DNA of 64,000 nt from a virus. Positions 34,185 through 43,434 of this stretch are shown here, in pieces (positions within the stretch are counted from its first letter, which is position 1; the number at the start of each line of letters is the position of its first letter). Under the pieces are notes generated by a model. That model was not told the origin of the DNA and ran no database searches. It saw only the letters and a program-made list of their open reading frames with translations. The stretch is taken from positions 1 to 64,000 of IMG/VR virus record IMGVR_UViG_3300005613_000035. One strand, 5' to 3'. The translations under genes and the position numbers were made by a program.

Positions 34185-34889
34185 ATGACTCAAGATATAA
34201 CTGCAACATTTTTAAAAGAAGCTGTAAAGAGAGATGGTATATCTATTGCAGATATGTACGTATTAAATGCATCTATATCTCCAGGTTGGGACCCTATATA
34301 TTTTATATCTTACAACCAGAATATAATGGGTTGGGAAATGAATGCGACTGGTGATTTAGTAAATTCTGCAACTTTATATACCGGATTACCTATAACTCGT
34401 GATGCTATTAAAGGAGGAACTTCAGGAGAAGTACCAGAGCTTACAATATCTGTACCTAATGTTGACAGAACCATAGAGAGTTATATACAAAACTATGATA
34501 ACTTAAGGGGTCGTGATTTTTATATACTAACTGGATTTACAAAGCATTTACCTTCAGGAGCTTCAGCAGGACATATAGGTTCAGTTCCTGATAGATTTGC
34601 AATGATGAAGGAAAAGCTATTTATTGATAGCACTACCTCTAATGCTGAAGTAGTTTCGTTCTCGTGTAAACCAAAGTTTTTAATAAAGAATAAAGTTCTC
34701 CCTGGACGAACATTTTCAAGAGAGTGCCAGTGGGTGTATGCTTCAGCAGAATGTGGTATTACAAACGCAACTCTACTCGCTTCCTACCCATCTTGTAACA
34801 AATCATTAGATAATTGTATTATAAGAAAAAATAAAAGTAGGTTCGGCGGATTTCCTGGAATTCCAAATAAGGCAATCATTGTAATATGA
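34185..34889 (+). CDS. Tail-tip protein, lambda gpL-like
   Basis: 234 residues. The end carries the gpL-type Cys motif: 'SRECQWVYASAECGI', then 'YPSCNKSLDNCIIRKN' and 'RFGGFPGIP', four Cys in the spacing known to hold an iron-sulfur cluster in the lambda protein. The beta-rich body has 'ELTISVPNVDRTIESYIQNY'. It follows the tape measure gene and overlaps the NlpC/P60 gene by 4 bp, the same order as lambda L-K. Here no separate gpM-like gene is seen before it. Confidence 0.85.
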   Translation: MTQDITATFLKEAVKRDGISIADMYVLNASISPGWDPIYFISYNQNIMGWEMNATGDLVNSATLYTGLPITRDAIKGGTSGEVPELTISVPNVDRTIESYIQNYDNLRGRDFYILTGFTKHLPSGASAGHIGSVPDRFAMMKEKLFIDSTTSNAEVVSFSCKPKFLIKNKVLPGRTFSRECQWVYASAECGITNATLLASYPSCNKSLDNCIIRKNKSRFGGFPGIPNKAIIVI

Positions 34890-35284
34890 CCTTTTCAAAA
34901 TATATTAATATACCATATAAGCATAAAGGAGATACTTTCAAGAGCTGTGATTGTTTAGGTCTTGTAAAGTTAATTTTAAGAGAAGAAAGTAATATATTCT
35001 TGCCTGAATTTTGGTATGTAGAATGCTGGAAAGATGGGGATAACTATTTTACGGATAATATAGGAAGCGTAAGCACTAAAAAAGTTAAGCCTCCATATAA
35101 AAAATTAGATGGTCTCCTGTTTTATGACGAAAAGAGAAAGTATGTAAAGCATATAGGTTTATACATTGGTAATAGCAGATTTATACATACATATAGAAAG
35201 AATTCTTCAAGAGTTGATAAGTTAGGTGGATATTGGTCATCAAGATTGTATGAAGCTGTACGATATACAGGAAAAAGGGGATAA
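34886..35284 (+). CDS. NlpC/P60-family tail-tip peptidase (lambda gpK-like)
   Basis: 132 residues. 'IPYKHKGDTFKSCDCLGLVK' carries the catalytic Cys (Cys-x-Gly-Leu motif), and 'KHIGLYIGNSRFIHTYRK' the catalytic His region. These enzymes cut peptidoglycan peptides during DNA entry. In lambda gpK an extra JAB/MPN domain precedes this one; it is absent here. The ATG overlaps the gpL-like stop. Confidence 0.85.
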   Translation: MTFSKYINIPYKHKGDTFKSCDCLGLVKLILREESNIFLPEFWYVECWKDGDNYFTDNIGSVSTKKVKPPYKKLDGLLFYDEKRKYVKHIGLYIGNSRFIHTYRKNSSRVDKLGGYWSSRLYEAVRYTGKRG

Positions 35285-35290
35285 ACTATA

Positions 35291-38200
35291 ATGGCGTATG
35301 TATCATTTAGAAATGCATTAGACGAAACATCAGAATTCATACAGATAGATAAAAAATATTTATTAGATGCTGCATATGAATATGCCCGCATTTCTGATGA
35401 TAGTATAAATACTTTTATTTTAAATAAAAGAGTAGTACTCTTTCTAAATGATGAAGTTGTACCAATAAATTCCTGGAATTCCAGAAAAGTATATGATGAT
35501 GACTATATTATAATAGTACCAGAACTTGAAGGTGGTAGCTTGGGTGGGTTTCTGCAAATAGTTGCTGGTGTTGTTATTGGTGTGACAACAGGACGTTGGG
35601 ACATTGCTGCCGCTATGATTCTTAGTGGGGCATTAGGAGTAGTATCTAATCTATTGTTCCAACCAGATTTACCAACAAGTCAAGTAGGTGGGAGTAGATC
35701 AACACAAACATACAATTGGTCTGGTATAAAAACTATAGCTAGATCTGACACCCCAATTCCTGTTGTTTATGGGACACATGCTGTAGGTGGAAATGTATTA
35801 TCTTTATACACAGATGTAACACATGATGTGTCATATCTTAATATGTTAATTGCACTATGTGAAGGTGAAATAGAAGGTATTTGTCAAGAGTTTGATCATA
35901 CTGAAATATGCACAACATCTGATAAAACAGGTTTTAAGGTTAAAGTATTACAGGAAGATGAAGTTTCTGGTGTGAACACTGCGGCTAAAGTTATAACTCC
36001 TGCTGATTGTACAGGATTAACAAAAGCTGCCGGTACATTAACTATAGAATTAAAATGCAGTGATCCAACAGCTTTTGAAAGTAAAGTATTAAGAGCAGCA
36101 GAAGTTTCGAGTACTCAATGGCCATCTACAACTTTTACACCTGTGGATTGCACCGGACTAACAAAAGCTAACGGAAAGTTTACTATAGAGCTTAAATGTA
36201 GCAGCCCTGATGCTCTTACATGCTTTACAGCAATAGAGGTTACAAGTTCTGGATCTTATTCTTCCGAAATGTGGTATCACGAATTAACTGAGGAAGATAT
36301 AGAGCTTGTGAGTTCTACATATAGGGTATTTAGCTGGTCTATGGATGATTGGGTAACTAAAGGTGGAGAACTTGATGTTACTGAGATAGATTATATAAGA
36401 TGGTATACATCTGACTTACTTGATAACTGTCTGCTATCTTGGAGAAATGCAAGGGTATCTTGGGCAGATTATGAAGCTTTTACATCTCCTACCTATATTG
36501 AACTTACAAGCTCTGGAGCGCCAGATACTGAAGAATGGTATTATGAGTTAACTTCAACTGATCTTGCTATGCTAAGCTCATCTTATACTACATTCAGTAT
36601 TTCAATGGAAGACTGGGTTACACAAGGTGGAGAACTTGATGTTACTGAGATAGATTATGTAAGGTGGTACACTGCTGACGCATTAGGTTTAACATTATAT
36701 TGGAGGAATGCAAAGGTATCTTGGACAGATGTTGATGACCCTTACGTTTCTCCAGCAATATATATAGACGATCAACCATTACGCTTTTATGATGAACTTG
36801 AATGGTGGTATAGAAAGGGAGTTAATTTACCAGATAGTACTAAGAGTGATTATGATCCGAGTTACCAGAATAGAATTCCTAATTTTGACAGCATTAAAGT
36901 CCAATATGATGATGGTAGAACTGTACCAGCAGCTCCTCGTCATATTGAATATATAACTACAAAGCCTGTTGACATGCTTATTCTTCATTTCTACACACCA
37001 CAATTATATGATGCAAGTGGTGGAAGCTTTAAAGATAAAGAAATAAGATTTAAAATATCCTATTCAACAGATGGAGAAACCTATTCAGATGCAAGTCCTC
37101 TTATAAAAAATACGTATGAACCTTTATTAACTGCTGTTGATGACTGGAATACAGTATACTGCACTTGTGATAATTATATAAACAGCCAATACAAATATAC
37201 ACCATCAGACTCGTACACTATAAAAGTACTAAATAATAATTCTAACACAGACGACTTTGGATTAAAACATTTTGATATTTTTATAAATGTTATGAATTCT
37301 AATGGGGACATACTTATAAATAATCAAAGGATAGTAAATACTTTATGGATGTATAAAGGTATTGATTTTACATACTTTCCTGTTTTTGAATATGAGATTG
37401 GTCTTCATTTTGATGTTCCTGTTGGTGCAGAATATATAGTATCTTCAGAAATAGCCCAAGAAATAGGAACAGAAGTAAGTATAGAAGGTAAAACAAAAAC
37501 TGGGTTATGGAGATCTATATACCTAGATTTCACTACGTTTGGTCTACCTGGTAGAGAGGTATACTACATAAAGATGTATAGAACTGATGGTGGTGCTTCT
37601 ACTGAACTTACTATTGCTAACGATCTTGAGCTAAATTCAGTAGTTGAGACTGTATATGGGGAATATATTTATCCAAATACTGCTTTATTAGGTTTAAGAA
37701 TTAAAGCAACTGAGCAAATATCTGGATCTCCACCTAATGTAGTAACTATATTGAAGGGTACAAAGATAGAAGTGCCTGATCTATCAGAGGACGATGACTT
37801 TATAGATTGTTATTGGGATGATGTACAGGAAAGATGGGAGTGTGAAGGTAGCGAAAGAACTTGGGATGAAGTTACTACAACAACAGAATATTGTAATAAT
37901 GCAATACTTTGTGTGCGGGATTTATTATTATCCTCAAGATATGGATTAGGAGATTACTATACAGCATCAGATTTTGATACTCCAGAAATTATTACTGCAA
38001 TAAAAGAATGCCACAAGTACTTTGATCCTTTTGATGCAGAAGAATATTTAAGTTGGTGGAGTACGGGGACTGATAATGACTGGCTTACTTGGTGGGGTAT
38101 TAGTGACAGCACTCCTGAACCTTTAAGAAGTGGTGTATCGTATGATGCATCTGCTAGAACTGTAACTGTAGATTATACTAATTGCGGTAGTTTTGTAATG

Positions 38201-40741
38201 TGGTTTACTTCTGCAATAACATTAAAGACAGGACAAACGTATGATTTCAAGTTAACATTATCAAGTACAACTAATGCTGTAAACTTTAGAATAATTGGTA
38301 GGCGTGAAACAGATAAGGTTTGGATTTCGTCTGTAACAGAATATTCTAAAACAAATGGTACACACACTCTGACTTTTTTATGTCCTGTCGGTGACTTTTA
38401 TGCATTAGGTTTAATAATAACTCCAAGCTATCACTGTATTCATGATTATACAATAGATGAAATATCTTTAACCAGAACATCTAAAGAGCACTATCATACT
38501 TGGAATGGAGTTGTAGAAAGCGGGCAATCGGCATTAACAGTATTATTAGAAATGTGCGAGTCGTTCAGGTGTTGGCCTATCTGGTATTCTGAAAAACTAA
38601 ACTTTGTAATAGATAGAGATACAACACCTATTCAAACAGTATCTATAGGAGATACTAAGGATTTCACACAGTCATTTACACCATTATCTGAAATACCTTA
38701 TATGGCTACTGCTCAATTTACAGATGAGAGTAGGCAATATGAATTAAGATCTATAATTTCCAGGTCTCCAATTACAGATTTAATTAAGGTAACTGAAAAA
38801 ACTGTTGGTCTAAAAGGTATAACTTCTATGGCTAAAGCTCAAAGAGAGCTAATATTTAAGCATAATAAAGCTACCAATTGTACTCGTAATATTTCATTTA
38901 AGTGCGGTCTAAATTTAATACATGGAGCACCTGGAGATATTATAAATGTTCAGAACGACTTACCACAATGGGGTTATGGTGGAAACATAATTGGGTACAC
39001 TTCTACACAGATTGTAATAGACTCCTCCTATACATTTACTAACACAGCTACTACAACTATAGAATACCAGGATTTAAGAAGTTCCCCATGTACAGCTACT
39101 ATAGTTAATCCTGGTTTTGGTGTTAGTACGCAAGTTTTGTCTATAGTAACATTAACAGGCAGTCCTTGTGATATGGCTTCTTTTTCTATAAACACTTCTG
39201 GCTATGAGTCTAGATCGTTTAGAATGGTACAAATAAATAGAACTGATGTAAACGAAGTTGAAATACAGGGACTAGAACATATACCAGCTATGTACGAAGA
39301 AGCAACTTTAACAAAATTCACATACCCCCCATATCCAGTACCTATAGATCCATATTCTATACCTAAAGCTCCTACAAGAATAAGTGTAGTTCAAGCAGGG
39401 TCAAGTACTGGATTTATAGTATCAGCTAAGCCAGACCCGTCTGATGTGCATGTGAAAGACATAGTTGTACAGATATGTGTTGAATTTATAGAAGGCCCTA
39501 TTCCCGGACCTCCTTGTAAATTTGAGACTATTGGAATTATACCTGTTGGTACAGATAGTATTACATATATGAATCCAGCATTAAAATTTAATGTATATTA
39601 CCCTTTCAGATTATTTTGTAGAACAGCATATAAGAGTGGCCCATATGCAGGAGCTAATGGAATGCTGACACAAAATTCATCAATTCCTGATTTATTTCCA
39701 CCTACTGGATTATGTATAAAAGGCGGTGCACCTAGTTCAAATACATTTTATGGCAAGGATGTAACTATAATTTGGAATTCTGTTTCATATAGAGGAGTTT
39801 CGGCGGAAGTACAGGGGTATAAAGTTGAAGTGTATTACATGGACAGCTTTATGGAAACAATATCACAAGATTGGGAAACAGGTGCTATAACTATAATAAC
39901 TAATTTTGGTAGTGGATTTTCTGGGATTGATCCTACCAGATTACTAAGAACATCTATTGTAAGTACTGAAGAATATACTTACACTTATGAGATGAATAAG
40001 AGTGACACTGGTGATACTGCTATAGATACTATTGTATTCGTTTTAAGAACCATACTTACTAACAATATGGAATCTGAAAATTATAGTTTTATAGTTGTAC
40101 GAAATGGAAATCCAGATCCTGTAACAGGATTGACAGCTACTGCCGGTATAAATTTAGTCAGAGCTTCTTGGAATCCAAACTCTGAGTCAGACTTAGCTAA
40201 CTATTATTGTGAAACTAAAGCGGGTCAGGGAAGTTGGTCTGGAAGCTATACAACAGATGTTTCATATACGAGGTATTTAACTAGTACAGAAATAGATAAC
40301 AATGTAGCTACTATATTTTTTAAGGTAACTCCCTTTGATGTATATGGTAACAATGCAGCAATTTCAGAAACGTATGCTGAAGTTTTGGATAACTCTTCTA
40401 CAGCTAAAAAGACTTTAGTTAGACATGGAGATAATATGTTATCCTCATACGAATTTGTAGCTACAGATCTAAATAAAATACATGTATTTATAAACGCACC
40501 GTTATGTGATTTAACTTTACCTATAGGTACTGTAAATGATGCTGGGGCATGGATTCAAATAAGAAAAAAGGGTGGTGGAGGTCTTGATATAAAGAGATCA
40601 GGTGCTAACACTATTCTAAATGATGTAGCTACTCATGTTACAAATACAGCAACGGATATTTGGTCTTATATTGATTTAGTTATGGAGAATGCAACAGTTT
40701 GGGGTGCTCAAGGTATGCTTGGTAAATGGGATGCTACATAG
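35291..40741 (+). CDS. Tail-tip attachment protein, lambda gpJ-like
   Basis: 1816 residues. After a beta-grasp-like start, 'GFLQIVAGVVIGVTTGRWD' is a hydrophobic segment, then 'ARSDTPIPVVYGTHAVGGNV' and 'LNMLIALCEGEIEGI' give the gpJ/TipJ signature. Residues about 215-500 hold two internal duplications: 'DCTGLTKA' and 'TIELKCS' appear twice, and 'GGELDVTEIDYIRWYT' appears twice about 100 residues apart. Residues about 1070-1330 resemble phage-tail_3 hub domains, and FN3-like domains end the protein ('DPVTGLTATAGINLVRASWN'). It forms the hub at the tail tip and may contact the receptor. Confidence 0.9.
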   Translation: MAYVSFRNALDETSEFIQIDKKYLLDAAYEYARISDDSINTFILNKRVVLFLNDEVVPINSWNSRKVYDDDYIIIVPELEGGSLGGFLQIVAGVVIGVTTGRWDIAAAMILSGALGVVSNLLFQPDLPTSQVGGSRSTQTYNWSGIKTIARSDTPIPVVYGTHAVGGNVLSLYTDVTHDVSYLNMLIALCEGEIEGICQEFDHTEICTTSDKTGFKVKVLQEDEVSGVNTAAKVITPADCTGLTKAAGTLTIELKCSDPTAFESKVLRAAEVSSTQWPSTTFTPVDCTGLTKANGKFTIELKCSSPDALTCFTAIEVTSSGSYSSEMWYHELTEEDIELVSSTYRVFSWSMDDWVTKGGELDVTEIDYIRWYTSDLLDNCLLSWRNARVSWADYEAFTSPTYIELTSSGAPDTEEWYYELTSTDLAMLSSSYTTFSISMEDWVTQGGELDVTEIDYVRWYTADALGLTLYWRNAKVSWTDVDDPYVSPAIYIDDQPLRFYDELEWWYRKGVNLPDSTKSDYDPSYQNRIPNFDSIKVQYDDGRTVPAAPRHIEYITTKPVDMLILHFYTPQLYDASGGSFKDKEIRFKISYSTDGETYSDASPLIKNTYEPLLTAVDDWNTVYCTCDNYINSQYKYTPSDSYTIKVLNNNSNTDDFGLKHFDIFINVMNSNGDILINNQRIVNTLWMYKGIDFTYFPVFEYEIGLHFDVPVGAEYIVSSEIAQEIGTEVSIEGKTKTGLWRSIYLDFTTFGLPGREVYYIKMYRTDGGASTELTIANDLELNSVVETVYGEYIYPNTALLGLRIKATEQISGSPPNVVTILKGTKIEVPDLSEDDDFIDCYWDDVQERWECEGSERTWDEVTTTTEYCNNAILCVRDLLLSSRYGLGDYYTASDFDTPEIITAIKECHKYFDPFDAEEYLSWWSTGTDNDWLTWWGISDSTPEPLRSGVSYDASARTVTVDYTNCGSFVMWFTSAITLKTGQTYDFKLTLSSTTNAVNFRIIGRRETDKVWISSVTEYSKTNGTHTLTFLCPVGDFYALGLIITPSYHCIHDYTIDEISLTRTSKEHYHTWNGVVESGQSALTVLLEMCESFRCWPIWYSEKLNFVIDRDTTPIQTVSIGDTKDFTQSFTPLSEIPYMATAQFTDESRQYELRSIISRSPITDLIKVTEKTVGLKGITSMAKAQRELIFKHNKATNCTRNISFKCGLNLIHGAPGDIINVQNDLPQWGYGGNIIGYTSTQIVIDSSYTFTNTATTTIEYQDLRSSPCTATIVNPGFGVSTQVLSIVTLTGSPCDMASFSINTSGYESRSFRMVQINRTDVNEVEIQGLEHIPAMYEEATLTKFTYPPYPVPIDPYSIPKAPTRISVVQAGSSTGFIVSAKPDPSDVHVKDIVVQICVEFIEGPIPGPPCKFETIGIIPVGTDSITYMNPALKFNVYYPFRLFCRTAYKSGPYAGANGMLTQNSSIPDLFPPTGLCIKGGAPSSNTFYGKDVTIIWNSVSYRGVSAEVQGYKVEVYYMDSFMETISQDWETGAITIITNFGSGFSGIDPTRLLRTSIVSTEEYTYTYEMNKSDTGDTAIDTIVFVLRTILTNNMESENYSFIVVRNGNPDPVTGLTATAGINLVRASWNPNSESDLANYYCETKAGQGSWSGSYTTDVSYTRYLTSTEIDNNVATIFFKVTPFDVYGNNAAISETYAEVLDNSSTAKKTLVRHGDNMLSSYEFVATDLNKIHVFINAPLCDLTLPIGTVNDAGAWIQIRKKGGGGLDIKRSGANTILNDVATHVTNTATDIWSYIDLVMENATVWGAQGMLGKWDAT

Positions 40742-40752
40742 GAGGCTATAAT

Positions 40753-43434
40753 ATGTTTAAGAGATATACAATATTTATAATGTTGCTTGTATTTGGGTGC
40801 GTGACTACAGCGTATGGTCTTAATTTAGAAGTTGGAAAGACTTCATTCTTTAGACTTAAAGAAGACTCTTATGCTGGAAACTTTGATATACATGAAATAG
40901 ATGGGCTTTATGGTATTACAGATTCAACTTATATTGATATGGGAACAGGTAATGCAATATCAATAGGAACACCTGGAGATATAAATTTTGAATCAACTGC
41001 TGATGGCTTCAATTTTAATATGGATAATGATGCCGGGGATGATTTCATTATTGATATTACAAATTTTAAGCTTGTAGTTGAAGGGGATTCAGGTGAGGTA
41101 GGTATAGGATTAGAGGAACCAGCTTCATTACTTCATATTTATGCTGGAGAAAGTAATACATTAGCACATGATAATACCATTGTACAAATAGAAAACGATG
41201 ACCATTGCTATATTTCGATGTTAATACCAAATGATGGGGATAAATGGGCTGGAGTTATTGTAGGTGATGAAGATGATAATGATAGTGGTGGCTTCATATA
41301 TAATACTACAGATGATTTATTAGACTTTTATGCTGGCGGTACTAAAATAGTTGAAGTAACAGCTACTGATTTGACTATAAATGGTGAAGCTAAATTAGAT
41401 GCTTATACTAGTATGGGGTCTGATAATGCATCCCTTGCTACTAAGTACTATGTGGATAATAATAGTGGTTCCGGTGATTCATGGGGGGATGCTGTAGATT
41501 CCGACATCCTGCCAACCGGAAATGACAATACTTATGACCTTGGGAGCGAAGCAGCTTCGTTTGCGGATGTTTGGTGGGATGGTACAGGGCACGGAGCGTT
41601 GACAGGCAATGTAACGGGCAATTGTTCAGGCTCTTCGGGATCATGTACCGGCAATGCAGCTACCGTAACCAACGGGGTTTATACCACTGACAATTTAGGG
41701 GCTTTAGCTTCTACAACATCTGCTCAATTAGCCGGGGTCTTGTCAGATGAGACAGGAGCTGAACTAGTTGTTTTCTCCAGCGAGCCAATATTTAAGAATG
41801 TCGCGGAGGCTGCCTCATCTATTTACATCATAGGGAACGGATCAACCAAGGATGCTTATGTTGTATTAGTTGACACCGATGGCAATGGTTGGGAGTTTCA
41901 AAATGATGATTCAGAAGATGAGCTTGTATTGCTAAACGCAGCTTCTGAAGTAGGGACTCAAAGGTTTACTTTTACCAAGGACGGAAATTTGATTTTCGGT
42001 GGGGCTACACCAGACGAACATGAATTAACTTTTGTCATTACCGATCCAACGGATACAAGAACAGTAACATTTGATGATAATAATGTCAATTTTAGTGACA
42101 CAACTGAAGATTATGTTTTGACTTACAATGCTTCTACCAGGACATGGGCAGGGGAGGCTTCATCGGGTGGAGGTAGTATGAACGATCTTGTTGACGACCT
42201 AACCCCTCAGCTTGGTGGCGACTTAGATCTTAATGGACACGGCATAACTTATTCCGGTGATGTTGACATTGAATCAACCGGGGCCGGGGTAAACATAAAT
42301 TTACACTCTGATGCGGGGGACGACTTTGCTGTTGACACATCTAAGTTTCTTGTGAGCGGTGACACTGGATATATAGGTGCTGGAACGGCTGACCCTGAAT
42401 ATGCTATTCATTATAAAGGTGGTGAATTTGATGATCCACTCTTAATGCTTGAAACTACTAAAGAAAATGGACAATGTTCTATGGCGTTTAAAAATGATGC
42501 TCAAACATGGGTTATTAAAATGAAGTCGTCAGACCAATTAGCATTTTATGACGCTACCAATTCAAAAACTCCATTAGAAATTACGCCATCTACTCAATTA
42601 GCCGAATTTGGCGGTAACGTCGGCATAGGTGTAACCCCCGAAGAACTCCTTCATGTAAAAGACACGAGCGCAAACTCTGACCCCGCCATACAGCTTGAAA
42701 ACGATGCTGCAAAGTTTAAATGGACAGTTTACGGGTCTGATTCTGACCAACTTAAATTGCAATGGTGGCAAGGATCATACTGGTCTGATATATACGAAGC
42801 AACAGATAATCAAATTGAAGTGGGAGAAGTAGCACTATACAATCAAACTTCAGCTCCAACAATGTTTTTTAATGCTCATTATGATCCAGTCTCAGCAAGA
42901 AATGAGTTTATAACAACAGATTCAGCATTTGGCACATGGCATGATCAAACAAACGATAAATATGTTATTGGGTATGCTTCAGGATCAGCAGGTGCTCTTA
43001 TAACTCCTACAAACGGATTTGAATTAGACACATCAGGTAATGTAACTATTCCTAGTTCTTTAAGTGCTGGTCTTACAAATTATATAACAAGTACTTTAAA
43101 TGACACTGTAACAGCTCATGTTATGTTAAGTAAAGAGTTAAGAAATACTATAATTTCAAATTACGGATCAACAACTGATAATCACTATAATTTTATGGCT
43201 CGTGAAGCAGGTTGGAATGTCACTTTTATTAAAGAGAACGACTCATATGATATGTATTTAGAACCAAATGGTAGTGAAAACTGGTGGTTTAGAACTAATG
43301 GTTTAACATATGAACAAGTTGGTGCTGGCGTAAGTATTAAAAATATAACTTCGGGAAGATCTGAAATTTTTGTGTATTCTACTACAACAGGTGTTTATTG
43401 TAGCGGTGATGCAAATTGGGAGATTGGCTCATAA
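40753..43434 (+). CDS. Large secreted or virion fibre protein with 'GIG...LLH' repeats
   Basis: 893 residues from the ATG at 40753 (Shine-Dalgarno AGGAGGC at 40740-40746; an in-frame ATG at 40726 is inside the gpJ-like gene). The N-terminus 'MFKRYTIFIMLLVFGCVTTA' is a signal sequence, possibly with a lipobox (VFGC), which is odd for a virion protein. The body has 'VGIGLEEPASLLHIYAG', 'IGAGTADPEYAIHYKGG' and 'VGIGVTPEELLHVKD', repeats found in tail fibres before intramolecular chaperones, though no chaperone domain is seen. 'GNVTGNCSGSSGSCTGNAA' is a common phage fibre linker. From about 41460 to 42730 the DNA is visibly richer in G+C than the flanks. Confidence 0.82.
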   Translation: MFKRYTIFIMLLVFGCVTTAYGLNLEVGKTSFFRLKEDSYAGNFDIHEIDGLYGITDSTYIDMGTGNAISIGTPGDINFESTADGFNFNMDNDAGDDFIIDITNFKLVVEGDSGEVGIGLEEPASLLHIYAGESNTLAHDNTIVQIENDDHCYISMLIPNDGDKWAGVIVGDEDDNDSGGFIYNTTDDLLDFYAGGTKIVEVTATDLTINGEAKLDAYTSMGSDNASLATKYYVDNNSGSGDSWGDAVDSDILPTGNDNTYDLGSEAASFADVWWDGTGHGALTGNVTGNCSGSSGSCTGNAATVTNGVYTTDNLGALASTTSAQLAGVLSDETGAELVVFSSEPIFKNVAEAASSIYIIGNGSTKDAYVVLVDTDGNGWEFQNDDSEDELVLLNAASEVGTQRFTFTKDGNLIFGGATPDEHELTFVITDPTDTRTVTFDDNNVNFSDTTEDYVLTYNASTRTWAGEASSGGGSMNDLVDDLTPQLGGDLDLNGHGITYSGDVDIESTGAGVNINLHSDAGDDFAVDTSKFLVSGDTGYIGAGTADPEYAIHYKGGEFDDPLLMLETTKENGQCSMAFKNDAQTWVIKMKSSDQLAFYDATNSKTPLEITPSTQLAEFGGNVGIGVTPEELLHVKDTSANSDPAIQLENDAAKFKWTVYGSDSDQLKLQWWQGSYWSDIYEATDNQIEVGEVALYNQTSAPTMFFNAHYDPVSARNEFITTDSAFGTWHDQTNDKYVIGYASGSAGALITPTNGFELDTSGNVTIPSSLSAGLTNYITSTLNDTVTAHVMLSKELRNTIISNYGSTTDNHYNFMAREAGWNVTFIKENDSYDMYLEPNGSENWWFRTNGLTYEQVGAGVSIKNITSGRSEIFVYSTTTGVYCSGDANWEIGS

